In this document: piece by piece, positions 22,344 to 34,390 of the stretch
How the letters are laid out: the number at the start of each line of letters is the position of its first letter
Numbering within the stretch: the stretch's first letter is position 1
Assembly (NCBI GenBank): GCA_948567375.1
Contig: OX419755.1
Coordinates: 73,598,944-73,662,943 of the forward strand
Direction of reading: 5' to 3'
DNA: 64,000 bases
Source of the DNA: Lunularia cruciata
Lineage: Eukaryota; Streptophyta; Marchantiopsida; Lunulariales; Lunulariaceae
The notes under the pieces: generated by a model
Told to the model about the DNA's origin: nothing
Database searches by the model: none
Seen by the model: only the letters and a program-made list of their open reading frames with translations
Made by a program: the position numbers and the translations under genes

Positions 22344-22690
22344 TAGTGGATCATAAGAGAGTGTGAGAGAGTGCACAAGGAAGATAAGCAAGAATGAATA
22401 GAGATAGGTACTCCTCTCATATATATATAATATTCATGTGTGTCCTAAACCGTAATACAATTGTACAATGAGTACTAAGTCACTATGAGCTTAGGCTAGT
22501 ATCAACATTCTTTGCACTCCTCTCATCTATCCACCAATCAATTTCAATTGCTTCCTCTATTAAAATCTAGGTGGTGTTTTGCATGTATCTACACATGTAC
22601 CTATTTCTCATGAATAGATGCTTGAACATTTGTATGTAGGATCTTTAATTGAAAAGTTGAGGTATGCAACTTTTGTGAAGAAGTGTTAAC
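22300..22690 (-). repeat. probable copia 5' LTR, minus strand
   Basis: The sequence outward from the right-hand primer site behaves as the LTR of the minus-strand copia remnant. It ends at ...CTTTGATA next to TGGTATTAGAG and has an atatatatataat TATA-like tract at about 22418-22432. The outer boundary is not clear because no partner LTR remains. Confidence 0.45.
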
Positions 22691-22706
22691 ATTGAATGTG
22701 AGCAAT

Positions 22707-23208
22707 TGTAATACCATTAGCTAGAAAAATTATCTAAAGGTGAAAATTGGTTTGGCAATATCTTTAGAGGTTTTATACATGATGGTCTAAGTAGATCACA
22801 TAGAAGAGTCACCAAAAGAGGACTTCCACTAATAGGGCAAAGGCCAAAAGCATATTAAAAACTTTAGAGCCAATTTTGGAGTCCTAAACAAAATAATTAT
22901 GCCTCAAAAAATAAAATCATATTCCCCTTAGACTAAGAGGCATTCCCTTCTTCCTCATCAGTTTGTCTCATCAAGATCTTTCTAATGGTACCTATCCCAT
23001 GTACCAAAAAGATTCCCAAAATTCAAACTTGTTTGACAAACCAAATGGAACCAAGGTCCACATGTTACCAATCCATGTATTTAATCTAAGGATGTAGCTC
23101 CATTGGATGTGATCTTCTTTGCTATATAATAAAGATAGAGTGCTGTTTTGAAGCATTGGAGTTTTTGGGAATTCCAAACTTGTGTGCTTTTGTCTTCAGA
23201 TTGTTACA
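22707..23208 (+). repeat. solo LTR of the chromovirus family
   Basis: It begins TGTAATACC and ends TTGTTACA, related to 61547-62254 but shorter (502 bp). The flanks are GCAAT (22702-22706) and ACAAT (23209-23213), a 5-bp target duplication with one change. No internal region is attached, so it is a solo LTR left by recombination between the two LTRs. Confidence 0.75.
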
Positions 23209-23213
23209 ACAAT

Positions 23214-25414
23214 TCAGAAATGTGAGTGCAAGGAAGATTGAACTCTTCTATTATGAGTCTTGAGCAAAGAGAAGAGAATGCAAGGAATGCAAAGAGTGCC
23301 AAAGCATGCAGAGAAAATCCATATTAGAAATTAGAACTGTTCATGCTAATTATTATTTATGTATTATCCCATAACTTAAAAAAGGAAGTTAAAACTTCCA
23401 AGGCACCTCCATAGATAAATTTTCTTCATCTAGTTTCTTCAAGACTATGAAACCTCACTCCATAAAAATGCTCTCACCATATCATCCAAAGAATAAGGGT
23501 TTCAACATTAAGTGTATAGGTACCAGTAAAATTTTGTAAGGAATTGTATGGGTAACCTATACAAAATTTATGAGGAATTTTCAAAGAGTTCTACAAGTAA
23601 TATATTGAATTCTATAACAAATTTATGGGGAAAAATTTTTGAACCATAATTTTTTATTGGTTACATGCACTTCGTAAACATTTATGATTGCATTAATGTA
23701 AATGTTGCCAAATTAAAATTGAATTTGTCAACCCTTGGTAGTAGGAGAGTGGGATGAGCATTCTTGAACTTCTTTGTTGGCTAGACATTTTTTAATTCCC
23801 TCTTCTTCTTCTTGTCACACTTGTCATTCCCTCTTCTCATTGCACTTCCAATTTGGATTTAGTAGTTTTATTGCTTGGCTTGAGACATTCAAACTTTCAA
23901 ATAAAATTTGGAAGAAGTACCACATACTAGTATGGCACTTTGGAAGCACTTCCATAAGAAAATTGCAAAATTTATTGAGAGGTGTATCCAATCCATGGTT
24001 TTGATCTATCTTGACAATCTTGACTATCCAACTCATGAGCTGAGTTTAGACAATTAGAATGAAGAGAAAGATATCAAAATTGATATGCTGTTAAGGTCTT
24101 CCCATCCTTCATTTTTTCTATGCAATTGTTCTTCTCAAATTAAGGTGGTGTGCTTTTGTAAACATGCAAAGGTATTTGCAACCAAGAGCATTCTCAAGTT
24201 GCAATTTTGAATCTATAATATAATATTTCAAAGATCTAGAGTAGAGAGCATTTAGACAACTCTAGATGACTTGTGCATATGGATGTTATTTCATTCCATG
24301 CCTTGGTGGATATTATTAAGTTCATTTAATATTTAAAACATCTTACTAGAGAGAGCAAGCTCATATATAGATTTAAGTGGCATTGACTCACAATAGATTT
24401 GGAACAATAGAAATGCTCCATGCATAGTCAAAGGTTTAAATATATAGGGTATTGGTGTAGGGTTGACAATTAAATTCTAAGATAGAGTGATGACTACCAT
24501 TTTATAATTTTGGAGAAAGAATTAGGGTGACCCAACACAAAGGAGGGAAGTAAGATATTTTTAGTATTTTCATTGAAAGGATTTTTGGGGTGAGTGGGAT
24601 TAGTCAATGGAATAATATTTCCTTTAGCACAAAAACCAATAGTTGATGGGGAATTACATAATAGCCGGAATGGCTTGTACTCAATAAACGACCAAGTTAT
24701 ATGCAACAATAAGAAGAGGATACTACACTTTATCAATGGTAAGAGAAATTGAATTTTTTCTTTGTAATATTTTGACCTGTATTGCTCCTTGCTTAAACTC
24801 ACTATGATGGCTCTTAGCTCATGCTCAAACTCACTAATGATAAGGCTGGTAGCTCATTGAGATTTGGGTTATTTTCTGGGCTATTAACCTCATGTCACAA
24901 AATGATATGCTTCTAGAAATCTCCCCTTTGGGCAGACATGAACTAGCAAAGAGCTTGCTTATATTTTGACAAAAATCAGTATCTTCTTGGTGGTTTAGGT
25001 TATGTGTCAATGAGCCATCTTGTGTATTCTTTCAAGCAAGCTAGATCTCAAGAAAAACATCTCTTCAACAAATGAGTGGTATGTACCCAAGTCCTCAACT
25101 AACATTATATAGAAATTTTCAAAGCTCATTGACATTCTCTAAGGGAATTAAAGGTTCAACTCAAGAATCCAACCATAAATGCTTACTTGCTAAAATAGAT
25201 TAGTGTGTATACTTTTGCATAATTTTTAATAAACAAAGTTGGTATATGATATGAGGAAGATGGAGAAAATAGAGGAAATAGAGTCAAAAGTTGGAGACCA
25301 AAACCTACCTTTGCTTGGACCAATGCTTTACCAAGGTAGAAAAGAAACTAAGAATATGGTTTTATAATATTGTCTTGCTTTTAGCATGGAATTGGGTGTA
25401 CTTTTGAACCTATG
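23214..25414. other. AT-rich stretch with no identified feature
   Basis: No retroelement motif, gene or repeat boundary recognised over 2.2 kb. Short frames such as 24494-24802 (minus) lack any family resemblance. The base composition is more AT-rich than in the flanking elements, so this may be old genomic background. Confidence 0.35.
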
Positions 25415-25482
25415 TGTAATACTCCGAGGACAAGAGAAGAGAGAAAACACAAATTTTTCACTCAAGCATCCGATACCGCAAA
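25415..25482 (-). repeat. chromovirus LTR piece, continued at 38215-38377
   Basis: TGTAATACTCC...gcatccgatacc is the reverse complement of the end of the chromovirus LTR at 62254. The same LTR continues at 38215 (ccaaaggagcaccttctctttattatat) after removal of chromovirus B. It is cut at 38377 by family 2 copy 3. Confidence 0.7.
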
Positions 25483-25899
25483 TATAAAAGACCAAGGCAG
25501 TGGAGAGAAATAGGAGAATGGAAACTCACATTAGGACACATTGGGACACATTGGGAAAACTCAGAATGCCTAGCATGAGCTTTGGCTTTGGTATTTATAG
25601 GTAGCATACAAGGCCCTTGAGAAGCTTCTCAAGAAGCTTACTCAAGCTGCTTTCTTAGAGTGCAAGCCAAGTTAACTAGGAAGCTTCTCAAGAAGCTTCC
25701 TTTTAGAAGCCGTCTACTTGGCATGCAAGCTAAGCTAGTTGGAAGCTTCTAGAAGCTACTTACTTGAGGTGCAAGCTAAGCTAGCCAAGAAGCTTCCCAA
25801 GAAGCTTCCTAGATACTTCCGGAATATTCTAGGCTAATTTGTCTCATGTGCTACTTTGAAAGCCCGACTAACTTTGTTGTTAAATTCCATATTGCTACA
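25483..25899 (-). repeat. 3' LTR of chromovirus B
   Basis: Paired with 37790-38214. A purine tract (minus strand GCGGGGAAATA) adjoins its inner end at about 25900-25911 as polypurine tract. It carries several GAAGCTTC-containing palindromes and a TATA box (TATAAATA on the minus strand, 25592-25599). Confidence 0.88.
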
Positions 25900-25929
25900 T
25901 ATTTCCCCGCTGCTAGTTGGTGACGTCCT

Positions 25930-26499
25930 CGTCGCCAATGAAGCTTCAAATTCTCGTATGGCCATTTGTGCATTCTGGAGGTAAGAAAGAGGTTCCCATA
26001 TGGCATCATGAAGAGGATACCCTTTCCAAAGGACCTTGTACTCTGTATGTTGGCGACAACCTTGTTGAATATGGCGATGCGCAAGGATACAATCAACTTT
26101 ATACTCCTCATGATCATTGATAGAAATAGGAAGAGGGAGAGGTTGGACTCAAGAGGAAAAGGAAGAGGGGTTAGGAACAAAGGGTTTTAACTTGGAAACA
26201 TGAAAGATAGGATGGATACGCATATGACAAGGCAAGGCAAGTTGATAAGCAACAAGAGAGACAATTTGGGTGATATCAAAGGGTCTTATCCAATTAGGTG
26301 CAAGTTTATGAACTTAGGTATCAAGTGGGAGAGGAAGGTTACTAGAGGATAACATGACTTTATCACCAACTTCAAAGGTGAGATCACGACGATGGTGGTC
26401 CAAATATTGTTTTTGGGGATTCTGAGCAACAAGGAGGTGAGACTTGGCTTGTTGGAGAGATTGGGATATAGTGGTCAAGAATGTGGAAGTATGAGAAAC
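25930..26499 (-). pseudogene. integrase C-terminus and chromodomain of chromovirus B
   Basis: On the minus strand at about 26000-26110 the frame reads HEEYKVD, then HTEYKVLWKGYPLHDAIWEP and LSYLQNAQ. These are the aromatic-cage strands and the W.P. helix of a chromodomain. The upstream C-terminal integrase region (26130-26499) is broken by stops. Confidence 0.75.
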
Positions 26500-27256
26500 C
26501 TAAGATGGAGGGGGAGGAAGAAGAGACTTTGGAACAAGTAGATCTTGGCCAAAATTGAGAAAGAAAGGAGAAAATCCGGTGCTTGCCTGTTTGGAATTGT
26601 TGTAGGCAAATTCTACAGTTGCAAGACATTCATCCCAATTGGTATGGTAGACATTGACAAAGGCATGCAACATATCCTCCAATGTAAATTTTGTACGTTT
26701 GGTTTGTCCATCAATTTGAGGATGATAGGCCTTGGACAAAGCAAGCTTAGTACCAAGTATCTGGAAGAGGGCTTGCAAAAACTTCTTGGTAAATCAAGGA
26801 TCATGGTCGAAGATGAGTACATATGGCATCCCATGATGCTTGAAGACATTGTTGAAGTAGATTTGCGTTAAGGTTGGAGCATTCATGGTATCATAGGTTG
26901 GTGCCAAGTAGATTTTCTTACTAAGCTTATCCACAAACACCACAATTGCGGTGTGTCCTTGTTGTGTCTTGTTGGTATGGATGTGATGAGATCCAAGCTC
27001 ACATGCTCCTAACAAGCGGATGGAACTACAAGTGGTTGAAGTAGTCCACTCGGCTTCCAATTGCTAGCCTTGTTATGTTGGTAGCTCTCACACGATTGGA
27101 CAAATTCTCAAACATCTCATGTCATGTTGGGCCACCACCATTGACGTTGGAGGGTACCCAAGGTCTTGTCCACACCCATATGACCAACAATGGGTAAATC
27201 ATGGGCTTCTTGAAGGCGCACAAGTCAAAGATCACCTTTAGCTAGAACATAGATCC
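26500..27256 (-). pseudogene. integrase core of chromovirus B
   Basis: Frames 26794-27060 and 26500-26778 contain AIVVFVDKLSKKIYLAPT, LTQIYFNNVFKHHGMP and YHPQIDGQTKR, the last carrying the position of the catalytic Glu as QT(K/E). The second Asp region reads IFDHDP. Lys in place of Glu after QT and the stop near 26780 indicate loss of function. Confidence 0.75.
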
Positions 27257-27260
27257 GGTC

Positions 27261-27949
27261 TGTAACACCCATTTGTGCATGTGTGTGGTATTGTGATATT
27301 TAGCTTGGTATTACAAGTACTTAAGAGATATTATTTATATAGAGATAAAGGATGGTTCTATATTAGTCATGGTTAGCTAAAGTTAGTCATAGCTAAGATA
27401 GATGGGACCTTACTTTAGAGGAAGTAGAAAAGATGAGCACCACTATTTTGGATTTTAGTGTGTTGACTTGGTATTATTCCTAGGTGTTTGGCTTTGGGGA
27501 AAGAGTTGAGAACTCTTGGGCCCGCAAGCCTTTTTGTTTTGGATTCTTCTTTAGTCCAAGGATAGCCCATGTGAAGGAATCCTTGCTTTAGTGGTTGGGT
27601 CAAGATAAGACCACATGCTTAGGGGAATATGCCCATGTGAATGGATATTCCTTTCTACTTTTTGACTTTACTTGACTTTTAGTCTAGTAACTTGAGTTAC
27701 AACGGTAATTAGTAACTTTGGTACGTAACTATTTCACAAGTATATAAACAAGGGGTGAGGAGGTACTCATCATCCTTTCATTTGCAACTATCTCTCTCAT
27801 TGAGTTCTCTAGTGAGCAATGTCTTGAGTCTTGGAGTGTTAGCCTTGAGGAGTATGATGGAGTTTGGGTTCCTTGCCTTCTTAGTCCATGGTGCGCTACC
27901 ATAATAGCTATCAGAGGTTCATCCTGAGTGAGAGACAGGCCGGCTCACA
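27261..27949 (+). repeat. 5' LTR of family 2 copy 2
   Basis: TGTAACACCC...CGGCTCACA, 689 bp. TATA-like tatttatatagag sits about 70-80 bp from its start. Confidence 0.95.
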
Positions 27950-27953
27950 TTTT

Positions 27954-27971
27954 TGGTTCCGTTGCCGGGAC
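27954..27971 (+). promoter_or_regulatory. primer-binding site, tRNA-Asp-like
   Basis: TGGTTCCGTTGCCGGGAC four bases after the LTR end, as in copy 1. It supports a Tat/Athila affiliation. Confidence 0.8.
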
Positions 27972-28808
27972 CTCTCTAGAAGGCAAGATAATGTTCCGCG
28001 TCCAATTCTACATTAAGCAGAAGGAGGCTATGAGAGCTCACTTAGAGAGAACATTAGGAGAGGAGAGGGCTGAACTTATGTTAGAGAACCAAGATCCATT
28101 TGTATACCTTGTAGTTCATTATGATGTCTTTGAGGTGATTTTGTACATCTTGTACACATGAGAGGAATTGGAGAGATTGTGTGAGGTGGATTGCAGATTT
28201 TGAGGATTAAGGTGATTTTGGGCAAAATCTCAAGTTTGAGATCTGGACTTGAGATTTCTACACATGATAGCTTGGGTTATTTTTCAGTTATCACACTTGA
28301 AAATATTGTGAGAACTTCTATGCGCACTGGGCTAGAATTTTTGAAAGTTGATAGGGTAAAGTGCTCCCGCAACTGCATGCTCTCTAGAAAATTGTACAGA
28401 GTCTGCCATTTCTTCAATTTTCAGTGAATTGTCCTGAAAATTTCCAAGAAAATTCAGTGCATTGTATCCTACCTGCTGCCCCAAAAATTAGAGAGAGATC
28501 GTTCTTGCGCAGGGAGATATAAGTTTTTAAAGTGAGCGGGGTGGTTTTCAGACCAAATCTGAAATATGGGTGCTGAATAGGAAGGTGTCTAGGCCAAATG
28601 GCTCAATGAAAAGATCTGAAATTTTGCAGAGAGGGACGCCCTAGAGTTGTAATCAAGTGTGAAAAATTTCGGAGGACTATGACATATTGGTTGGGAGATT
28701 TGAGTGACATTGTGAGGAAGGGTCAATTCTGCAGAGTGGAGATCTCATGCATGAGAAGTTTGAGATCAACAAAAAGCATGTTTGAGTGTTTAGATTCATC
28801 TTGGGAAC
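27972..28808 (+). other. leader of family 2 copy 2 with broken upstream frames
   Basis: It contains frames 27928-28161 (MFRVQFYIKQKEAMRAHLERT near the start), 28191-28427 and 28679-28864 (DLSDIVRKGQFCRVEISC). Counterparts exist in copies 1 and 3 with similar protein sequence. Protein-level conservation across three copies suggests a real upstream product that is now broken. I recognise no family. Confidence 0.45.
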
Positions 28809-29282
28809 ATGGAGGGTCATCAAGAGTGGAAATTGAGATTATGCAAGGTTCCTCAAGGGTTTGAGGTGATTGTAGGGGTTGATTTGAGGAAAAGAGAGTT
28901 TACAATAGAATTTGAAGAGAGTATTGAGAGGATCCAAAAACCTACACCACTTGAAGGAAAGAGTGAGTCTAAGTGCTTTCTATGTGGAGAGAAGGGACAT
29001 AAGGCAAGTTCATGTCCATTGACCTTTGAGAGCAAGAGGTTGAGGGAAAGGAGAGGCTTAATTGACTTGGGTTTGCATGTTGGACCTTCTTCACCAAGAT
29101 TGGGAGGGAGAAGATCTAAGACCAAGGAGTTGTGTGAGGTTTGTGGAGTTGAAGGACTTCCAAAAGGACATGAGTGTAGTGGAGTAAAAGCACTTTTGGA
29201 AACTTTGGTGAAAGATCTTGGAGAGAGTCTTAGTACAGCTACAGAAATACTACCACCTTCATCAGCTAGTTCTCAAGATTAG
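28809..29282 (+). CDS. upstream zinc-knuckle ORF of family 2 copy 2 (157 aa)
   Basis: An intact open frame with a CCHC knuckle CFLCGEKGHKASSC (about residues 56-69) and a second Cys/His pattern CEVCGVEGLPKGHEC (about 110-124). The N-terminus holds WKLRLCKVPQGFEVIVG and the C-terminus is serine-rich. It lies 235 bp ahead of gag and overlaps the frame 28679-28864 in another register, so the start is uncertain. It probably binds nucleic acid. It is an extra ORF compared with a standard gag-pol gypsy element. Confidence 0.65.
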   Translation: MEGHQEWKLRLCKVPQGFEVIVGVDLRKREFTIEFEESIERIQKPTPLEGKSESKCFLCGEKGHKASSCPLTFESKRLRERRGLIDLGLHVGPSSPRLGGRRSKTKELCEVCGVEGLPKGHECSGVKALLETLVKDLGESLSTATEILPPSSASSQD

Positions 29283-29516
29283 TGATGGAGATAATCTTTC
29301 AACTTATGGATAAACTATCCATGAGAGTTAGATTAATATGCACTCTAGGATTTGATGTTGCTATAGAAACCTTAGAGCAACCTGAACCTTTTGTTTTCCC
29401 TAGAGTGGATTATTCTCAGATGGTGTTAGTCATGTATATACTCTATTAGTAATAGAGTGAGAGAAAAGAAAAGAGAAAAAAAATTTGAGAGAAAAAAAAG
29501 ATAGTGAGGGGTTAAG
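29283..29516 (+). other. A/G-rich spacer before gag
   Basis: Non-coding leader with a run of gagagaaaagaaaaga just before the gag ATG. Matching spacers exist in copies 1 and 3. Confidence 0.4.
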
Positions 29517-32500
29517 ATGGGAAAACTTCCAATTTTCTTTGGCAAGGATGGAGAAGATGTGGAGGCCTTTGTGAGAGACTTCAAGAGAGCTTGCATAGGA
29601 AATAATGAGAGGAGGAAGAATGAGTGGGCCTCATTATTACCAGATTTCTTTGAGGATGCAGCACTTACATAGTATGAGTCAGAATACCAAAAGAGAGAGA
29701 GGAGAGAGGGGAAAGAGGAGTCTTGGGAGACTTTGACTTCAGCACTCATTGAGAACTTTCTTCCTGATGAGAGTTATGAGAGATTGATGAGTGAGGTTAC
29801 ATTTCTCAAGCAAGGAGATGGAGAGAAAGTGAGGGTCTATGTGGAAAGAGTAGAAAAGTTGGAGTCCAGATTTCGCATAGTGTTGAGGAAGGGTGGGGAT
29901 GATGTGGAGACTACAACGATTGGCATAGGGGCCATGCTCACCAAGAATTTTGTGGGAGGATTGAGACCACAAATTAGAAGCAAGGTGAGATATGAGAAAC
30001 CTTCTTCCAAGGTTGAAGCTATCAAGATCGCAATTCGTATGGAGGAGAGTTTGGAAGGGGATGAGAGTGATTTGGTGGTGAAGGAGGTTGTGCATCCTCC
30101 TCAAGGCTACAAGTATGGTGGAACTTCTGATACTTTGGTGACAAGGGTTGCACCACAAGTAGTAGTTGCTCCAGTTCTTGCACCTCCACCAAAAGATCCA
30201 CTTCAAACCATCACAGAACAACTTGCGGATCTCAAGATCAATGTGGTGCAACTATGGGAGAAGAGAGAGGTGGATCAGAATGTAGGGAGAGGGCCTAGGA
30301 GTTATGGAAACTATCCATATAGAGGAGGCCAACCAGCCAACAATTTCAATGATAGAAATTGTTTTGGTTGTGGAGGAAGAGGCCATATCCAAAGGAATTG
30401 CCCAAATTCCACTTACCATGGAGGAAGGGGTTATGAGGGAGCCAATAGAGGGAAAGAGGGAGGTAGTGAAACCCAAGTGGCTCCTAATCCTAACAAAGGT
30501 AAGGGGATAGCATCCATAGATGTGGTTGAGAGCAAGTATGAGAAGGGAGAGTGCTCAAACTCCAAGGGTCTTAATTTGGAGCTTTTGGCACAAGAGAAGA
30601 AGAGAGCTCGTTTTGCAGAGGATGTTCACTCTTCTCAAGGATTTACTTCAAGCAAGGATACTCCTATGTCTATTAGGAGCACTCGCACCTCAACACCATC
30701 ATCAACAAAGACTCCAAGGAAGAAGTTGGGGATGGAGGACTTCTTGATCTCAAAGCAACAATGGAACTACAATGTGTTGGAAGATGTTGGTAGTCACAAG
30801 GCTAACATCACAGTGGGCCAATTAATTGCTTTGAACCCTACCTTGAGAAAGGAGCTTAGAGGTGGTTTGAGTTCTACAAGGAGCAAGAAGAAGAAGAAGG
30901 CAAAAGTTCCAGTATCAATGGGGGTGGTGGATGCCAAGCCAGCACCATGGGAAGCTTGTGAATATGCCTCCAAGATTGATGTGAGAGTGAATGGTCACAA
31001 CATCAAGGATGCATTCGTTGATGGAGGATCAGCAGTGAATGCCATGTCAGAAAGGTTGATGAAGAAGTTGGGTATGATACCCTCAAGACCTTCAACATTT
31101 GTGGTGAGCATGGCAAACAAGCAACAAGTTCGACCAATAGGGGTGATGGATAAGGTGGTAGTTTCAGTTATGGGAGTTCAAAATCTCATGACTTTCCAAG
31201 TCTTGAAGGATTCAAGCTATGACTTACTTCTTGGGAGGCCATGGTTGAGAGCAGCACGCACAACTGATCGATGGCACAAAGGGTACTTGAGGATTGGGCC
31301 ATCAAACCATAGAGTCACTGTTCCTGTGACTAACACCACCAACACTTCACATTCAGATACACCATCTTCTGATTATTGGGAATCAGATTCTGAAGAAGGA
31401 GCTTCAGGTGTGGACACAAGCATGGAAGAGGAGACTTCCATGGAGGAGGATGAATCTGAATCTGATTCAAATGTGTATCCTTTGTGTGCTATGGATTTTG
31501 CACCTAAGCCAGAGGTTTTGAAGGACCTAGATAAATCACCATTGACACTTGAGGAGGTAGAGAGAAGGTTATCTACCCTCAAGTATGGCCCAAATGTTAC
31601 CAAGGAGGAGAAGGTGAGATTTGAGGAGATTTTCTGCAAGTTCATCCATGTGTTTGCTTTTAGTTACAAGGATTTGAAGGAAGTCACCTTGGAGGAGCAC
31701 AAGATAGAGGTGGAGTCACATGCAAGACCAATCCGCCAAAAGCAACGTCGCATTAGCCCACCAATATCTTTGGTTGTGAAGGAGGAGATTGATAAGCTCA
31801 AGGAGGCTGGATTTATCTTTGAGGTGGAGAATTCAGAATGGGTGTCTCCAATTGTCATTGTGAAGAAAAAGAATGGCAAGCTTCGGGTATGTGTGGATTA
31901 CAAGAAGCTCAATGCTGTTACCAAGAAGGACTACTACCCATTGCCATTCATTGATGAGATCTTGGAGGAGGTTGCAGGTCATGAGAGGTACAGTTTTGGA
32001 GATGGTTATAGTGGATATAACCAAATCAAGATTGCACCAGAGCATCAACAACTCACCACATTCACCACACCTTGGGGAACTTATGCTTTCAAGGTCATGC
32101 CTTTTGGGCTTTGCAATGCTCCAGCCACATTCCAACGGTTCATGAACAAGGTATTTGAACCTTTCATTGGGAAATTTGTTAGAGATTTCATTGATGACTT
32201 TTGTGTCTATGGGAGCAAGGAGGAGCACTTTGAGCACCTAATCAAAGTCTTGCAACGCTTGGATGAGGCAAATGCATCACTCAACCCAGAGAAGTGCATT
32301 TTTGGATGTGAAGAAGGTCTACTTTTGGGGCATATCATCTCCAAGGATGGAATAGCAGTTGATCTTGAGAAGGTGAGGAAAATCTCAGACCTTCCATTCC
32401 CTTCAAGCTTGACAAAGTTACGCCAATTCTTGGGGATGGTTGGGTACTATAGGAGGTTCATCTTCTCATTTTCCAACAAGGCTTATGCATTGACCATCTA

Positions 32501-33374
32501 CATGAAGAAGGGTGTAGATTACATGGTGATTTTGGAAGACAAGGAGGCTCTCAAAGCTTTTGAGGAGCTCAAGCAATCCCTTGTTGTAGCTCCAATTCTT
32601 GCTAAACCTGATTGGAGTAAGCCTTTCATCCTCTACATTGATGCTTCTAATGTAGCTATAGGATGCACTCTTAGTCAATTAGACCAAGATGGGCATGATC
32701 ATCTAATAGCTTATGCTAGTAGGCAGATGGTTTCAGCAGAGAAGAACTACTTTGTCACAGAGAGAGAAGGGTTGGTAGTGATCTTTGGTCTCAAGAAGTT
32801 TAGACACTACTTGATTGGAGGGAAAGCCACAATTGTCACGGATCACAAGGCTTTGAAGTACATCTTCAACAAGCCTAATGTTGAAGGGAGACTAGCAAGG
32901 TGGATGATACTCTTGTCTGAGTATGACTACACAATTGAGGATAGGCCAGGAAAGAAACATGCAAATGCTGATTTGTTATCTAAAGCCTATGATCATGATG
33001 GAGATGAGCCAGTAGATGATTCCTTCCCGGATGAGGAGCTCATGACAATCTCAGTCACTCAAGAGGTTCCAATGGAGTACAAGGAGATTGTGGATTTTGT
33101 GACAAGAGGTAACTATCCAGAAGGGATGCATGCTAGGGAGAGGAAGGCCCTTGCAGCAAGATCTAGACCTTACACAATGGTGGAGGATATTCTTTTTCAC
33201 CAAGGAGCAGATGGTCTACTTCGAAGAGCAGTGGGTAAGGAAGAGTCTATCCTACTCATAAAGGAGTTTCATGAAGGTTTAGTATGTGGAGGACACTTTG
33301 CAGGAAAGGTGACTGCTTTTCAAGATTCTAGATGCAAGTTACCATTGGAGAGGGATTTTCAAGGATTGTCTTAA
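29517..33374 (+). CDS. gag-protease-RT-RNase H polyprotein of family 2 copy 2
   Basis: A single frame from the ATG at 29517, interrupted by one TAG at 29670-29672 (Trp in copies 1 and 3), then open for 1,213 codons from 29733. In order: capsid region, one CCHC knuckle (CFGCGGRGHIQRNC, near 30360), protease DAFVDGGSAVNAMS (near 31010) with YDLLLGRPWLR, an acidic linker, RT with VIVKKKNGKLRVCVDYK, MPFGLCNAPATFQ and FIDDFCVYG, RNase H with YIDASNVAIGCTL, EREGL and VTDHKAL, and the start of the integrase HHCC region. It ends prematurely at 33374 because of a one-base insertion near 33318 relative to copy 1. FIDD and DGGS are lineage features, not damage. Confidence 0.9.
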
Positions 33375-34342
33375 TTATTGCAAAACTTATCATGTTTGTC
33401 AAGCTTTTGCTAGAAAGTCTACATCCACTCCACCACTTAGATCAATTCCAGTGCTAGGACCCTTTGAGAAGTAGGGAATTGATTTTGTAGGACCTCTCAA
33501 TAGAACCCCAAGGAACAATCGGTACATTGTGGTAGTTACTGATTACCTTACCAAGTGGGTTGAGGCTAGACCATTGAGGGACAAGAATGAAGATGAAGTG
33601 GGTAGATTTCTTTATGAACGCATTATCACTAGGTTTGGATGCCCTTTGGAGTTGGTTTCTGATAGAGGAGGAGAGTTTACAGGAAGCATTACTACAGCCA
33701 TGCTACGACATTTCTCTATCACACATAGAGTAACTACATCCTATAAGCCAAATTACAATGGCTTGGCAGAGAGAACCAATCAGACCTTGTGCATGATGTT
33801 GGCCAAAGATGCAGAAATGGAAGGGGCTAAACATCATTGGGACAAGAGGATTCATGCAGTTTTGTGGGAGTATAGGACAACCATGAAGACTTCCACTGGA
33901 TATTCTCCATTCCAATTGGTGTATAGTATTGAGTCTACCTTACCTATTCACTTTGATCTTCCTACCTTCCAAAGCATTCATAGGAGATTGAAGAAAGCAC
34001 AAGGAAGTGATGCAGAGAAGTCAAGGAAGGATCAACTCATGGAGTTGGAAGAGGCAAGAGCAGTTGCTATGGTGAGTGGAGCAAGCCCAAAGGAAACAAA
34101 AGGAGAGCTATGACAAGAGACAAGGCAAGAAGAAGGTGGAGCCTTTCAAAGAAGGTGATTGGGTAATGTTGTTTGATTCCATTCGATTCAAGAGAGTGCA
34201 AAAGAAGTTTTTGCCTAAGTACTTTGGACCTTTCATAGTAGAGAAGGTGTGGCGAAATTACACTTATGATCTCAAGGAGTTGGGAGGAAGACACTTTGAT
34301 AGGATTAACCATGATAAGTTGAAGATGTACCATAGAAGGTAG
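33375..34342 (+). pseudogene. integrase of family 2 copy 2
   Basis: Continues the polyprotein after the frameshift: CHVCQAFARKS, then GIDFVGPL after a stop near 33473 (Trp in copy 1). VTDYLTKWVEAR, VSDRGGEF and GLAERTNQ follow, so the catalytic D, D and E are all present with 35 residues between the last two. A further frameshift near 34070 separates the C-terminal domain (GDWVMLFD, FGPFIVEKVW). Only three lesions keep it from being complete. Confidence 0.88.
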
Positions 34343-34390
34343 AGAGACCTTCACTTTGAGGACAAAGTGAAAACTTAGTCCGGGGGTAAA

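Noticed and set aside
24494-24802. Minus-strand 102-codon frame in the AT-rich stretch
   Set aside because: No recognisable motif, no conserved copy in the window and no gene context.
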